Shown: positions 7,259 through 15,516 of the stretch, in pieces
How the letters are laid out: each line of letters begins with the position of its first letter
How positions within the stretch are numbered: the stretch's first letter is position 1
Origin: Streptomyces venezuelae ATCC 10712
Lineage (GTDB): Bacteria > Actinomycetota > Actinomycetes > Streptomycetales > Streptomycetaceae
Length of the DNA: 64,000 bases
Direction: 5' to 3'
Assembly: GCF_008639165.1 (NCBI RefSeq)
Contig: NZ_CP029197.1
Location: 8,002,001 to 8,066,000, forward strand
The notes under the pieces: generated by a model
The model's database searches: none
Told to the model about the DNA's origin: nothing
The model's input: the letters and a program-made list of their open reading frames with translations, nothing else
Made by a program: the position numbers and the translations under genes

Positions 7259-8028
7259 CGGCCGGCGGAGCCCGCCGGGTGACGCAGTGCCGAGGCGAGC
7301 ATCAGACCGGCGCCGCGGACGACGCTCGTCGAGGGGTCGTTCGCGAGACGGAGACGGGCCCGGAGGACGTGGGCGAGACGACTCGTCACGTCCAGGCGCA
7401 GGGCGCCGCCGCCGGTCACCAGGACGCCCCGGCGCAGCGCCCTGCGCACGGCGCCGGTGCGGTCGTGCCGCCACAGGTCGCTCACCATGTCGGCGGCCGT
7501 CCCGGCCACCGTGTCGGGTGCGCTGCCCGACTCCGGGAGGTCGTCGAGACCCACCTCGGCCAGCCGGGCGTCCTCGACGAGGCCGTCGACGACGAGCGTG
7601 ACCTCGGTCAGTTGCGCGCCGAGGTCGACGACGAGGAGGGGGCCGCCGCCGGGCGGGGCCGCGTAGGCCGCGGCGGCGCGGGCGCTGTCCACCGAGATGA
7701 CCCGGACCGGGCCGAGCGCGTCCACCACCCGCCGCGTCGCGGCCCGCTCCTCGGGAGCGGCGAGGACGGGGTGGGTCAGCATGACCACGGTGCCCTGCCC
7801 GGGGTCGTCGTCGCCCGGGGCCGAGGCGGCGAGGCGCCGGAGCAGCCGGAGCTGGGAGTCCGTGTCGGTCACCCGGCCGCGGCGCACCGGGACGCTCGGG
7901 ACGTCGGCGAAGACGCCCGCGCCCGGTGCCCAGGCGCGGGTCCGGGAGCTGCCGATGTCCAGGGCGATGCCCCGCAGCGGCCGCCCCGTGTTCAGGCCGT
8001 CGACCGCTGCTGCTCCGAACGATCCCAT
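7252..8028 (-). CDS. Short MreB/actin-like ATPase domain protein
   Basis: Actin/Hsp70-fold nucleotide-binding motifs occur in order: GIALDIGSSRTRAW (phosphate 1), LLVVDLGAQLTEVTLV (phosphate 2) and VLVTGGGALRLDV (adenosine). At 258 residues it is shorter than MreB (about 340), and the gap between phosphate 1 and 2 is compressed, so a subdomain is missing. It stands alone, away from the mreBCD cluster. Filament formation cannot be judged; it may be a non-polymerising regulator related to MreB/Mbl. The ATG at 8028 follows ACGGAAG; a longer frame to 8217 lacks a ribosome binding site and is low quality. Confidence 0.72.
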   Translation of the reverse strand: MGSFGAAAVDGLNTGRPLRGIALDIGSSRTRAWAPGAGVFADVPSVPVRRGRVTDTDSQLRLLRRLAASAPGDDDPGQGTVVMLTHPVLAAPEERAATRRVVDALGPVRVISVDSARAAAAYAAPPGGGPLLVVDLGAQLTEVTLVVDGLVEDARLAEVGLDDLPESGSAPDTVAGTAADMVSDLWRHDRTGAVRRALRRGVLVTGGGALRLDVTSRLAHVLRARLRLANDPSTSVVRGAGLMLASALRHPAGSAGRG

Positions 8029-8205
8029 CGCTTCCGTCCATTCCCTGCGGACCCGCTGAATACGAGGCCGATTCGGTCCCTCACTATGCAGTATCCGTGG
8101 CGGGAACGCCATGGAGGTATGGGATCGAAGGTACTGATGTGAGGTCGCCCGGCTCCTCGTACCAGAGGTGCAGGGTTCCCTGCGGCAGCGCGGCCAACGG
8201 CCACC

Positions 8206-8241
8206 GGCCACCGGCACCCCGTCGGGGGGCGGTCGGTGGCC
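8206..8241 (-). terminator. Probable terminator downstream of SHOCT gene
   Basis: Outer stem GGCCACCG/CGGTGGCC encloses an inner CCCC/GGGG pairing, 22 bases beyond the SHOCT gene stop codon. The rest of the 234-base gap up to the MreB-like gene holds a small GCAGGG/CCCTGC hairpin and nothing coding. Confidence 0.5.
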
Positions 8242-8262
8242 GGGTGGGGAGGCTCGGGCGCG

Positions 8263-8676
8263 TCAGGACAGGACCTTGGCCTTCGCCTTCTCGAACTCCT
8301 CGGGCGTGATGGCGCCCTTGTCCTTCAGTTCCGCGAGCCGGGCGAGTTCGTCGGTGGCACTCCCGCCACCGGCCCCGCCGCCGGCCCCGGGCGTCCCGGC
8401 GGCATTGCGGATGTAGGCCTGGAACGCCGCCTCGTTCTCCTTGGCCTGCTTGGCGTCCCTCTCGCCCATGCTCCTGCCCCGGGCGATGACGTAGACCAGC
8501 ACGCCGAGATACGGGAGCACGATGCAGAAGATCAGCCACCCGGCCTTGGCCCATCCGTTGAGTGAGTGGTCCCGGAAGATGTCGGTGACCACCTTGAAGA
8601 GGAGGAACAGCCACATGATCCAGAGGAAGAACCACAGCATGGTCCAGAAGAGGTTGAGGAGGGGGTAGTCGTCCAT
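8263..8676 (-). CDS. SHOCT domain membrane protein with PLDc_N-type N-terminus
   Basis: Two N-terminal membrane helices (LFWTMLWFFLWIMWLFLLFK and GWLIFCIVLPYLGVLVYVIA) form the module found at the N-terminus of some phospholipase-D-like proteins. A Gly-rich linker follows, and the C-terminal ~30 residues are a SHOCT motif (ELARLAELKDKGAITPEEFE). Such proteins sit in the inner membrane; SHOCT is thought to mediate oligomerisation or protein contacts, and the function is unknown. I place the start at the ATG giving MDDYPLLN, 10 bases after GGAG; a GTG at 8685 would add three residues. Confidence 0.85.
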   Translation of the reverse strand: MDDYPLLNLFWTMLWFFLWIMWLFLLFKVVTDIFRDHSLNGWAKAGWLIFCIVLPYLGVLVYVIARGRSMGERDAKQAKENEAAFQAYIRNAAGTPGAGGGAGGGSATDELARLAELKDKGAITPEEFEKAKAKVLS

Positions 8677-8812
8677 TCCGGGCACACTCCGTTCCCACCC
8701 CGGCCGGGAGAGCCAGGCGTTTCAGCGAGTCTCACCCGGTCCGCACGCCCTCGCACGTCGTGGAGGGCCGCCCGGCCTCCGGCGAGCGCCGCCCGCCTCT
8801 CCCGAGGTCGGC

Positions 8813-9262
8813 TCAGCCGCGGTGCAGGGCGGCCAGCGCGCGGTCGGCGTGGGCGCTCATGCGCAGCTCGCTGCGGACCACCTCGCGGACCCGCCGGTCC
8901 TGGCCGATCACGAACGTGACGCGCTTCGTCGGCGCGAGCGAGAACCCGCGCTTCACGCCGAACCGCTCGCGCACGGCGCCGTCCGGGTCGGACAGCAGCG
9001 GGTAGCCGAGCGAGTGCCGCTCGGCGAACTCCTGCTGGCGTTCCACCGCGTCGGTGCTGATCCCGACGGGCAGGGCGCCGACGGCGCGGAACTCGGCGGC
9101 GAGGTCGCGGAAGTGGCAGGCCTCGGCGGTGCAGCCCGGGGTGAGCGCCGCCGGGTAGAAGAAGAGGACCACCGGGCCCTCCGCGAGCAGGCCGGTCAGG
9201 GAGCGGGGGGTGCCCGTCTCGTCCGGCAGGCTGAAGTCCTCGACGAGGTCACCGACGTTCAT
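8813..9262 (-). CDS. BCP-type peroxiredoxin
   Basis: A 149-residue thiol peroxidase of the AhpC/TSA superfamily that reduces hydrogen peroxide and organic hydroperoxides in the cytoplasm using thioredoxin. The signature LTPGCTAEAC holds the peroxidatic Cys44 and the resolving Cys49 five residues later, as in BCP/PrxQ. FFYPAA and the later PTKRVTFVIGQDRRV fit the thioredoxin fold. Length is normal. It appears to be a single gene between a SHOCT membrane protein and a PadR regulator. No peroxide-sensor site is obvious upstream. Confidence 0.93.
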   Translation of the reverse strand: MNVGDLVEDFSLPDETGTPRSLTGLLAEGPVVLFFYPAALTPGCTAEACHFRDLAAEFRAVGALPVGISTDAVERQQEFAERHSLGYPLLSDPDGAVRERFGVKRGFSLAPTKRVTFVIGQDRRVREVVRSELRMSAHADRALAALHRG

Positions 9263-9367
9263 TTGAGGCCCGTCCCGATCCGTACCCGCTCCGCCACCGG
9301 CGCCTCCGGTGGCCGGCCGGTGACGTTACCGCACGGTAGGACGCGGCGTCACCCTTCCGGGCGTACG

Positions 9368-10030
9368 TCAGGCCGGCTGCCCCGCCGCGGCCTCCGCCGT
9401 CGCCGTCGCTGTCGTCGTCACGGCCGAGCGGGCGTCCGCAGGCCCGGTCTCCGTCGTCCCGCCGCGCTGCCCGCGTCCCGCGGCACGCCGGTCGAGCACG
9501 TCGAGGGCCCGCTCGCCCCAGCGCAGGTTCTCCTCCTCGAAGAACCGGCCGCGCATCAGCGTGAGGTACGGTCCGACCCGCTCCGCCTCGGCCAGGTACG
9601 CGTCCTCGTCCCGCCCCGCGAGCATCCACTCGCGCAGCCGGTCGTAGCGCGCCAGCTTCGCCCGCGAGGCCTCCATCCGCTGCGCCACGAAGCCGCGGAC
9701 CGCCGCCGTGTCGCCCTCGTCGCAGGCCTGCACCTGGACCAGCAGCTCGTCGCGGACGGCGCTGGGGCGGGGCGGCGTCGAGGTGTAGGCGGCCAGATCC
9801 CGCATCCCGGGCTCCGTCAGGCTGAACATCCGCTTGTTGGGACGCCGTTCCTGCTCCACCACGCGTGCCGTGATGAGACCCGCCTCGGCGAGCTTGTCGA
9901 GCTCGCGGTAGAGCTGCTGCGGGGTGGCTGCCCAGAAGTTGGCGACGGACACGTCGAAGATCTTGGCCAGGTCGTATCCGGAGGCCTCGCCCTCCAGGAG
10001 AGCTGCGAGGACGGCGTGCTTGAGCGACAT
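9368..10030 (-). CDS. PadR family transcriptional regulator
   Basis: The N-terminal winged helix (MSLKHAVLAALLEGEASGYD, then LYRELDKLAEAGLI and the wing RRPNKRMFSLTEPG) is typical of PadR. A helical C-terminal domain used for dimerisation follows (about 95-180), as in the longer PadR-s2/Vir-type subgroup. The last ~40 residues are Ala/Thr-rich and probably disordered. A perfect palindrome lies 21-48 bases upstream of the start and is a likely autoregulatory operator. The neighbouring SRPBCC gene is divergent, so the site may control both. The effector is unknown. Confidence 0.9.
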   Translation of the reverse strand: MSLKHAVLAALLEGEASGYDLAKIFDVSVANFWAATPQQLYRELDKLAEAGLITARVVEQERRPNKRMFSLTEPGMRDLAAYTSTPPRPSAVRDELLVQVQACDEGDTAAVRGFVAQRMEASRAKLARYDRLREWMLAGRDEDAYLAEAERVGPYLTLMRGRFFEEENLRWGERALDVLDRRAAGRGQRGGTTETGPADARSAVTTTATATAEAAAGQPA

Positions 10031-10050
10031 CCGGACACGCTAGCAGCAGC

Positions 10051-10078
10051 TTGAATAGTTCCCTCCGCACCTATTCAA
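10051..10078. promoter_or_regulatory. Probable PadR operator, TTGAATAG-N12-CTATTCAA
   Basis: A perfect 8-bp inverted repeat with a 12-base spacer stands out as AT-rich in GC-rich surroundings. It lies just upstream of the padR start and in the gap shared with the divergent SRPBCC gene. Arm spacing of about two helical turns (20 bp centre to centre) suits a dimeric winged-helix regulator. Confidence 0.65.
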
Positions 10079-10180
10079 CCGCTGGACGATCACCGGCCGG
10101 ACGGGTGTTCCTCGCTGGCACGTCCGTCCGCCGCCTGCCTAGGGTGGAGAGAGGGGACGGCAGATCCGAGGGGCAGCGCG

Positions 10181-10666
10181 ATGGGCAGCGACACGTTCGT
10201 CTACACCACCTACATCCGGACCACCCCGGACGAGCTCTGGAAGGCGCTCACCGACCCGGTGTTCACCCGCCGCTACTGGGGGGTGGCCTTCGAGACGGAG
10301 TGGACCCCCGGCGCCCCCATGGTCTGGGACGAGGGCGGACGCCGGACGGAAGACCCCGAGCAGGTCGTACTCGCGGCAGAACCGGGCCGCCTCCTCGCGT
10401 ACACCTGGCACTCGTTCACCCCGGCCTGGGCGGAGGCCGTCCGTCTCGGGCACGACGTGTACGAGCGCCTCGCCCGCGAGCGCCGGTCCAAGGCGACCTT
10501 CCTGATCGAACCCTCCGGCGACACCGTCAAGCTCACCGTCACCCATGACGAGCTGGAACCCGACGGCCTGATGAAGGACATGATCGGCGAGGGCTGGCCC
10601 GCGCTGCTGTCCAGCCTCAAGTCCCTTCTGGAGACGGGCGAGGAACTCCCGGAACCACCCCGCTGA
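10181..10666 (+). CDS. SRPBCC/AHSA1-type domain protein
   Basis: A 161-residue START-like protein of the Aha1 C-terminal (AHSA1) family. The opening YTTYIRTTPDELWKALTDP is the standard first strand plus helix, and the C-terminal GEGWPALLSSLKSLLETGE is the long alpha helix closing the hydrophobic pocket. These proteins bind hydrophobic ligands; a specific substrate cannot be read from the sequence. It is divergent from padR with a shared control region, and AHSA1 proteins are often paired with small HTH regulators, so PadR may regulate it. Confidence 0.85.
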   Translation: MGSDTFVYTTYIRTTPDELWKALTDPVFTRRYWGVAFETEWTPGAPMVWDEGGRRTEDPEQVVLAAEPGRLLAYTWHSFTPAWAEAVRLGHDVYERLARERRSKATFLIEPSGDTVKLTVTHDELEPDGLMKDMIGEGWPALLSSLKSLLETGEELPEPPR

Positions 10667-10824
10667 CCCGTGGCCCGCGCCCTGCTGGCCCATTCGAGTC
10701 GTCTCGGCCGCCTCTCCGCCGCCACGCCCGGCGTCTTGATCATCTTTCTGTCCTCTCATCCGTTTTGATGCTTGGGTCGGCGCCGCCCGCCGACGCCGTC
10801 GAAGGAACGGGGAGGGTGTCGGAC

Positions 10825-12171
10825 GTGTCGCCACGCGGATACGTACGGGGGTGGGGAGCGCTCTCCCTGGCCGTCGGAGCCGTACTCGTCGGTACGGCGG
10901 CCCAGTCGCCCGCCCACCCCGGCGCGGGACCGGCGGCCGGGGCCCCGGAATCCACCGCCGTCGTGGCGGTGGACGGCTGCTCCGCCGGCGGGCCGTGCTC
11001 GGCGCCCCGCCGGAGCGTCGTGCTGAGCGGCGGAGCCGTCCTCACCGGAGAGCCGCTCACCTTCGGCAGCCGGCTGACCGGCCCCGTGGAACTCGTCCTG
11101 CGCACCCCGGGAAGGCTCGCCGACGTCACCGTCACCGACCAGCGCGGCCGCCGTGTCGCCGGTGCGCCGAGCGCCGACGGCACCCGATGGACCAGCGCGG
11201 CGCCGCTGCCCGCCGGAGCCCGCTACACCGCACGGCTCGTCGTCGAGCGGCCCGGCGCGGACGGGCCCCGCCGCCGGGTCGCCCGCCTGGACCTCCGTAC
11301 CCCCGTCGCTCCCGCCGGGGAACGGCTCACCGTCACCTTCGGACCGGACGACGGCGGCACGTACGGCGTCGGCCGGCCGCTCACCGCCGAACTCAGCCAC
11401 CCCGTGCCGGCGGACCGACCCGAGGCCCGCCGGATCGTCGAGCGCGCCCTGAAGGTGCGCACCGAACCCCGTGTCGAAGGCTCCTGGTACTGGGTCGACT
11501 CGACGACCCTCCACTACCGGCCGCGGACCTACTGGCCCGCCCGCGCCACGGTCCGGGTCAGCAGCGCCCTCGACGGCGCGTGGGTCACCGGCGACCTCTA
11601 CGGCGGACGATCCCGGCCCCTCACCTTCACCACCGGTGCCCGGGTCGAAGCCGTCACCGACGTCGCCGCCCACGAGATGACCGTGTACCGCGACGGCCAG
11701 GCCCTGCGCACCCTCCCCGTCACCACCGGCAAGGCCGGCTACCGCACCCGGGGCGGCATCAAGGTCGTCCTCGGCAAGGAGCCGCTCGTGCGGATGCGCG
11801 GCGACTCCATCGGGATCGCCAAGGGCAGCCGCGACTACTACGACCTCAAGGTCCGCTGGGCCACCCGGGTGACATGGAGCGGTGAGTACCTGCACGCCGC
11901 GCCCTGGTCGCTCGACGCGCAGGGCAGCGAGGACGTCAGCCACGGCTGCACCGGCATGAGCACCGCCGACGCCGCCTGGCTGTTCGCCACCGTCCGCGAG
12001 GGCGACCTCGTGCGTGTCGTCAACGGGTACGGCGAGCCCATGAGCCCCTTCGACAACGGCTACGGCGACTGGAACCTCAGCTGGCCCGAGTGGCAGCGGG
12101 GGAGCGCCCTCGGCCCGGGCGCCGCCGCCCCCCGCTCGGCCACCGCGGCCGCGCTGCGCCCCGCACTGTGA
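10825..12171 (+). CDS. Ig-like L,D-transpeptidase (YkuD)
   Basis: Exported cell-wall enzyme that makes 3-3 cross-links between meso-/LL-diaminopimelate residues. An N-terminal signal or anchor (GALSLAVGAVLVGTAA) is followed by two Ig-like domains (about 60-260; the second opens GERLTVTFGPDDGGTYGVG) and a YkuD catalytic domain with motif SHGCTGMS, in which Cys375 is the nucleophile and His373 precedes it. The tail NGYGDWNLSWPEWQRGSALG is typical of actinobacterial Ldts. Many are lipoproteins, but I see no lipobox here. GTG at 10825 has GGGGAGG nine bases upstream; further-upstream starts at 10765-10816 are possible. It stands alone on its strand. Confidence 0.9.
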   Translation: MSPRGYVRGWGALSLAVGAVLVGTAAQSPAHPGAGPAAGAPESTAVVAVDGCSAGGPCSAPRRSVVLSGGAVLTGEPLTFGSRLTGPVELVLRTPGRLADVTVTDQRGRRVAGAPSADGTRWTSAAPLPAGARYTARLVVERPGADGPRRRVARLDLRTPVAPAGERLTVTFGPDDGGTYGVGRPLTAELSHPVPADRPEARRIVERALKVRTEPRVEGSWYWVDSTTLHYRPRTYWPARATVRVSSALDGAWVTGDLYGGRSRPLTFTTGARVEAVTDVAAHEMTVYRDGQALRTLPVTTGKAGYRTRGGIKVVLGKEPLVRMRGDSIGIAKGSRDYYDLKVRWATRVTWSGEYLHAAPWSLDAQGSEDVSHGCTGMSTADAAWLFATVREGDLVRVVNGYGEPMSPFDNGYGDWNLSWPEWQRGSALGPGAAAPRSATAAALRPAL

Positions 12172-12292
12172 ACCGGCGGTCACGGCCCGTGGGCGCGGGG
12201 CGGCCACCACGTCGACCACCGCCCCGGCCCGTCCGGCCGACGCGCGGGGCCGGGCCGCACGTCTCCGACGACCCGCCCCCGCGCGTCGGCTC

Positions 12293-13903
12293 CTACCGGT
12301 ACTCGACCGTGAGCGTCACCGGCGACGCCTGGTTCACGAAGAGGTACGCCGTCCCGGCCGGCGCCGACGCGAACCCGAGCCGGAACTGCGTGACCCCGCC
12401 CCGGTTCAGCGCCGCGAGCGCCTCCGCCGACAGGTCCGTGGACACCGCGCTCCCCGACGGGAACGCGTCGATCCGTGCCGCACCCGGAACCGTGGCCGGG
12501 GCCGCCCAGTCCGCCGCCTCGACCGCGCAGCCGCCGAAGCAGCCGGTGCGCAGGTCCACCTGGAGCCGGTTGCCCGCGGGGGACGCCCACGGATCACCGG
12601 AGCCGCTGGACCTGGTGACGGTCAGCCAGGCCCGGGTGATCTCCTTGCCCGCCGGCACGCGCGAGGTGTCGAAGGAGACAACCGAGCGGTTCACCTTGCC
12701 GTCCGTCCCCCGACCGAGCGCGAGCCCGTACAGGTCCTCCAGGGTGCCCACCGCGGCCCCCGAACCGTCCGCCGCCGCCTTCACGTACCCGTCCTCGGCG
12801 TCCGTACTGGACAGGACCGTACGCCCGGAGGCGGGCGGCGGCGTGCCCGCGCCGCGCAGCGCCCGCACCATGCCCATGATCGCCTCGATCTGCTTCCCGC
12901 CGTGCCGGGCGTACGCCGTGTCACCGAGGTAACCCCACCAGTTCCAGCAGCCGTTCGGGTTCTCCAGGGTCGCGGTGGGCGCCGCCTGCGGATACAGCAC
13001 GATCATGTCGTTGGTGTCGGCGTACTCGTTGAGGTACGCGTTCTCCACGAACCGGGTCCCGAACCCCTGGTACGCGTATCCCTGCTTGCAGCCGTGCAGC
13101 GCCACGAGCAGCTTGCAGCGCGCCCCCTGGGCGCAGGAGGCCGGGACGTACGCGAAGCCCTCGGCGCCCATGGACAGGGCGGCCGCCGAGCCGCCCGGCG
13201 CGTAGGCGTTCTGGTCGAAGCGGATCAGCGAACCGCCCGTGCCGGAACCGGGCGCCGCGACCGAGCCGAACAGGTGCCCGAGCAGCGCCCCCTCGGCGTC
13301 GATGCCGCAGTTGTTGAGGAACGGGGTCTGCGTCACCGTGCAGGAGTTGGGGCCGAGCGGAGTGATCCAGGCGTGCCCCGCCGCCGTCGACCGGTTGTAC
13401 TGCACCCGGGCGCCGAAGCGTCCGTAGTAGTCGGCGAGCGCGTCCACCACCGGCCGTTTGACCGTCGAGTCGCCCGAGCCGCCGAACACGTACACCGGGT
13501 CACCGGCCAGATTCGCCACCGGATCGACCTGCCCCTGCGCCGACCGGTCGCGGGTGGCCTGCTCCAGGGCGCCGAGCTGGAGGTCCTGTGTGGTGTCCAT
13601 GCAGGCGTTGAGCGCCGTCGCGAGCACGCCCCGGGCGCAGTCGTACGGCCCCGACGCGAACACCGCGGAACCCTCGAACGTCCCCGAGTACGCCACGTGC
13701 AGCTGCGTGGCCATGTATCCGCCGGAGGACACACCGGCGCTGAAGACGGAACCGATGTCGTAGCCCTGGAGCGTGCCGGGCACCGGCGGGGGAGCGGCGG
13801 CCCCGGCGGGGCTCGCGGTGGGGAACAGGGTCGCGGCGACGCACAGCAGCAACGCGGCGATGCGGCGTGGCCCGCGGGGGCGGGTGGGACGGGGTGAACG
13901 CAT
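12293..13903 (-). CDS. Extracellular PHB depolymerase (type 2 catalytic domain) with C-terminal DNRLRE-like domain
   Basis: Secreted esterase predicted to hydrolyse poly(3-hydroxybutyrate). Signal peptide RRIAALLLCVAATLFPTA. The lipase box SAGVSSGGY (nucleophile Ser59) comes first, then Asp145 (GSGDSTV), His177 (AAGHAW), and the oxyanion-hole LHGC (His270) only after them; this order defines the type 2 catalytic domain. Residues ~355-536 form a beta-rich domain of the DNRLRE kind (EDGYVKAAADGSG, VNRSVVSFDTSRVP), possibly attaching the enzyme to polymer or surface, in place of a classic substrate-binding domain. GGGAGA precedes the ATG. It is monocistronic and convergent with the Ldt gene. Confidence 0.9.
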   Translation of the reverse strand: MRSPRPTRPRGPRRIAALLLCVAATLFPTASPAGAAAPPPVPGTLQGYDIGSVFSAGVSSGGYMATQLHVAYSGTFEGSAVFASGPYDCARGVLATALNACMDTTQDLQLGALEQATRDRSAQGQVDPVANLAGDPVYVFGGSGDSTVKRPVVDALADYYGRFGARVQYNRSTAAGHAWITPLGPNSCTVTQTPFLNNCGIDAEGALLGHLFGSVAAPGSGTGGSLIRFDQNAYAPGGSAAALSMGAEGFAYVPASCAQGARCKLLVALHGCKQGYAYQGFGTRFVENAYLNEYADTNDMIVLYPQAAPTATLENPNGCWNWWGYLGDTAYARHGGKQIEAIMGMVRALRGAGTPPPASGRTVLSSTDAEDGYVKAAADGSGAAVGTLEDLYGLALGRGTDGKVNRSVVSFDTSRVPAGKEITRAWLTVTRSSGSGDPWASPAGNRLQVDLRTGCFGGCAVEAADWAAPATVPGAARIDAFPSGSAVSTDLSAEALAALNRGGVTQFRLGFASAPAGTAYLFVNQASPVTLTVEYR

Positions 13904-14072
13904 GGGGTCTCCCGGGCGGCTCGTACCTGACGGAGGGTCGGCCGGGAGGCTATGGGCGTCCGGCGGCCCTCCTCCATGGGCGAGGACGCCACAATCCGGC
14001 CACTCCGGTATGGCGGCCCGTCACCTGGCAGCCGCCGAGGGGGCATCCGGCGCGAGCTGCGAGGATGTGGCC

Positions 14073-14576
14073 ATGGAGCACCATGAGGAGAAGGACGGCC
14101 GACTGGCCGAGGCGGTCGCGCTGCGCGAGAAGGGCGAGCGGGAGGAGGCCCGCGAGCGGCTCGTCGCCCTCGCCGCCGAGTACCCGGACGACGCGGAGAT
14201 CGCGTACCAGACGGCCTGGGCGCACGACGTCCTCGGTCTGGAGGCGGCGGCCGTGCCGTACTACGAGCGCGCCCTCGCGGGCAGCGGGCTCGACGCCGAG
14301 GACCGGCGAGGGGCGTTCCTCGGTCTCGGCAGCACCCTCCGGGTCCTCGGCCGGTACGAGGAGTCCGTCGCCCTCCTGACCGGCGGCGTCGAGGAGTTCC
14401 CGGAGGACGGCTCGCTGCGGACCTTCCTCGCGATGGCCCTCTACAACACCGGCCGGCACCACGAGTCGACCCGTCTGCTGCTGCGGCTGCTCGCGGCCAC
14501 CAGCGACGACCCGTCCGTGCGGAGCTACCGGAGAGCCATCGAGCACTATGCCGAGGACCTCGACGCGGTCGAGTGA
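14073..14576 (+). CDS. Tetratricopeptide repeat protein
   Basis: A 167-residue cytoplasmic protein made almost entirely of TPR-like helix pairs (AEIAYQTAWAHDVLGLEAAA, RRGAFLGLGSTLRVLGRYEE, LRTFLAMALYNTGRHHESTR). It is a probable protein-interaction scaffold without an enzymatic domain. The ATG at 14073 is preceded by GAGG at a 9-base distance. It resembles the small tetratricopeptide proteins common in Streptomyces (TPR_5 type). No operon partner. Confidence 0.85.
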   Translation: MEHHEEKDGRLAEAVALREKGEREEARERLVALAAEYPDDAEIAYQTAWAHDVLGLEAAAVPYYERALAGSGLDAEDRRGAFLGLGSTLRVLGRYEESVALLTGGVEEFPEDGSLRTFLAMALYNTGRHHESTRLLLRLLAATSDDPSVRSYRRAIEHYAEDLDAVE

Positions 14577-14643
14577 CCGCCGGCCGACCGGAACCGGTCA
14601 CGGAGTCCTCCCGCGACCCCGGCGAGGCCCCGAGGGGGAGAGA

Positions 14644-15516
14644 TCAGGACTCGGCCGGGCCGGGTTCACGCGGTGCGCGCCGGGTCCGCCGCAGCCCGAC
14701 GGCGATCACGGAGGCCACGGCGACGCCGAGCCCCGACAGGACGGCCGGGTGGGACAGGGCGGCGGTGCCGAGCTGCTGGGCGAGGACGAAGACGCCCACG
14801 GCGACGACGAACCAGCCGAACGCCGAGCGCAGCGCGTCCTGCGGGACGCGGCCGGCGAGCCGCCCGCCGACCAGGCCCCCGGCCACCGCCGCGGCGGTCA
14901 CGGTGAGGGCGAGCCGCCAGTCGATCCCGACGCCGGAGAGGTGCCCGGCCAGACCGGCGAACGAGTTCATCGCGATGACGAGGAGCGACGTGCCGACCGC
15001 GATGCCCATCGGGAACCCGCCGAGGACGGCGAGGGCGGGGACGAGGAGGAAGCCGCCGCCGGACCCGACCAGCCCCGTCACCGCGCCGACCGCGAGCCCC
15101 TCCGCGGCGATGTGCCGCAGCGGCAGATCACGCTCCGCGGGCCGCGCCGCCTCTCCGCCGTCCCGTGGCCGGCGGAGCATCGCCACCGCCGTCGCCAGCA
15201 TCATCAGGGCGAAGGCCACGAGCAGGGCGGTGCCCGGGACGTACTCGGCGAGGCGCCCGCCGCCGTAGGCGCCGGCCATGCTGAAGGCTCCGAAGAGCAG
15301 ACCGGTCCGCCAGCGCACCCGCAGCGCCCGCGCGTGCGGGACCAGGGCGGCCAGACTGGTGACGCCCACCACGAACAGCGAGGTGGCGACGGCCTCCTTG
15401 GTGTCCTGGCCGGCGAGGTAGACCAGGATCGGCACGGTCAGGATCGACCCGCCGCCGCCGAGGACGCCGAGGCTCATGCCGACGACCACGGAGGCGGCGA
15501 CGACCAGGGCTGTCAC
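14644..15516 (-). CDS. TauE/SafE family sulfite/anion exporter
   Basis: A 290-residue inner-membrane permease with about eight hydrophobic segments in two similar halves: VGMSLGVLGGGGSILTVPIL in the first and GLVGSGGGFLLVPALAVLGG in the second, the glycine-rich TauE signatures. It probably exports sulfite or another sulfur oxyanion. Its GTG start overlaps the stop of the rhodanese gene by 4 bp (GTGA), so the two are translationally coupled. Paired with rhodanese and the MBL-rhodanese gene, it resembles the cst/sulfide-detoxification modules of Firmicutes. Longer upstream frames are only antisense-like extension through the rhodanese gene. Confidence 0.88.
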   Translation of the reverse strand: MTALVVAASVVVGMSLGVLGGGGSILTVPILVYLAGQDTKEAVATSLFVVGVTSLAALVPHARALRVRWRTGLLFGAFSMAGAYGGGRLAEYVPGTALLVAFALMMLATAVAMLRRPRDGGEAARPAERDLPLRHIAAEGLAVGAVTGLVGSGGGFLLVPALAVLGGFPMGIAVGTSLLVIAMNSFAGLAGHLSGVGIDWRLALTVTAAAVAGGLVGGRLAGRVPQDALRSAFGWFVVAVGVFVLAQQLGTAALSHPAVLSGLGVAVASVIAVGLRRTRRAPREPGPAES

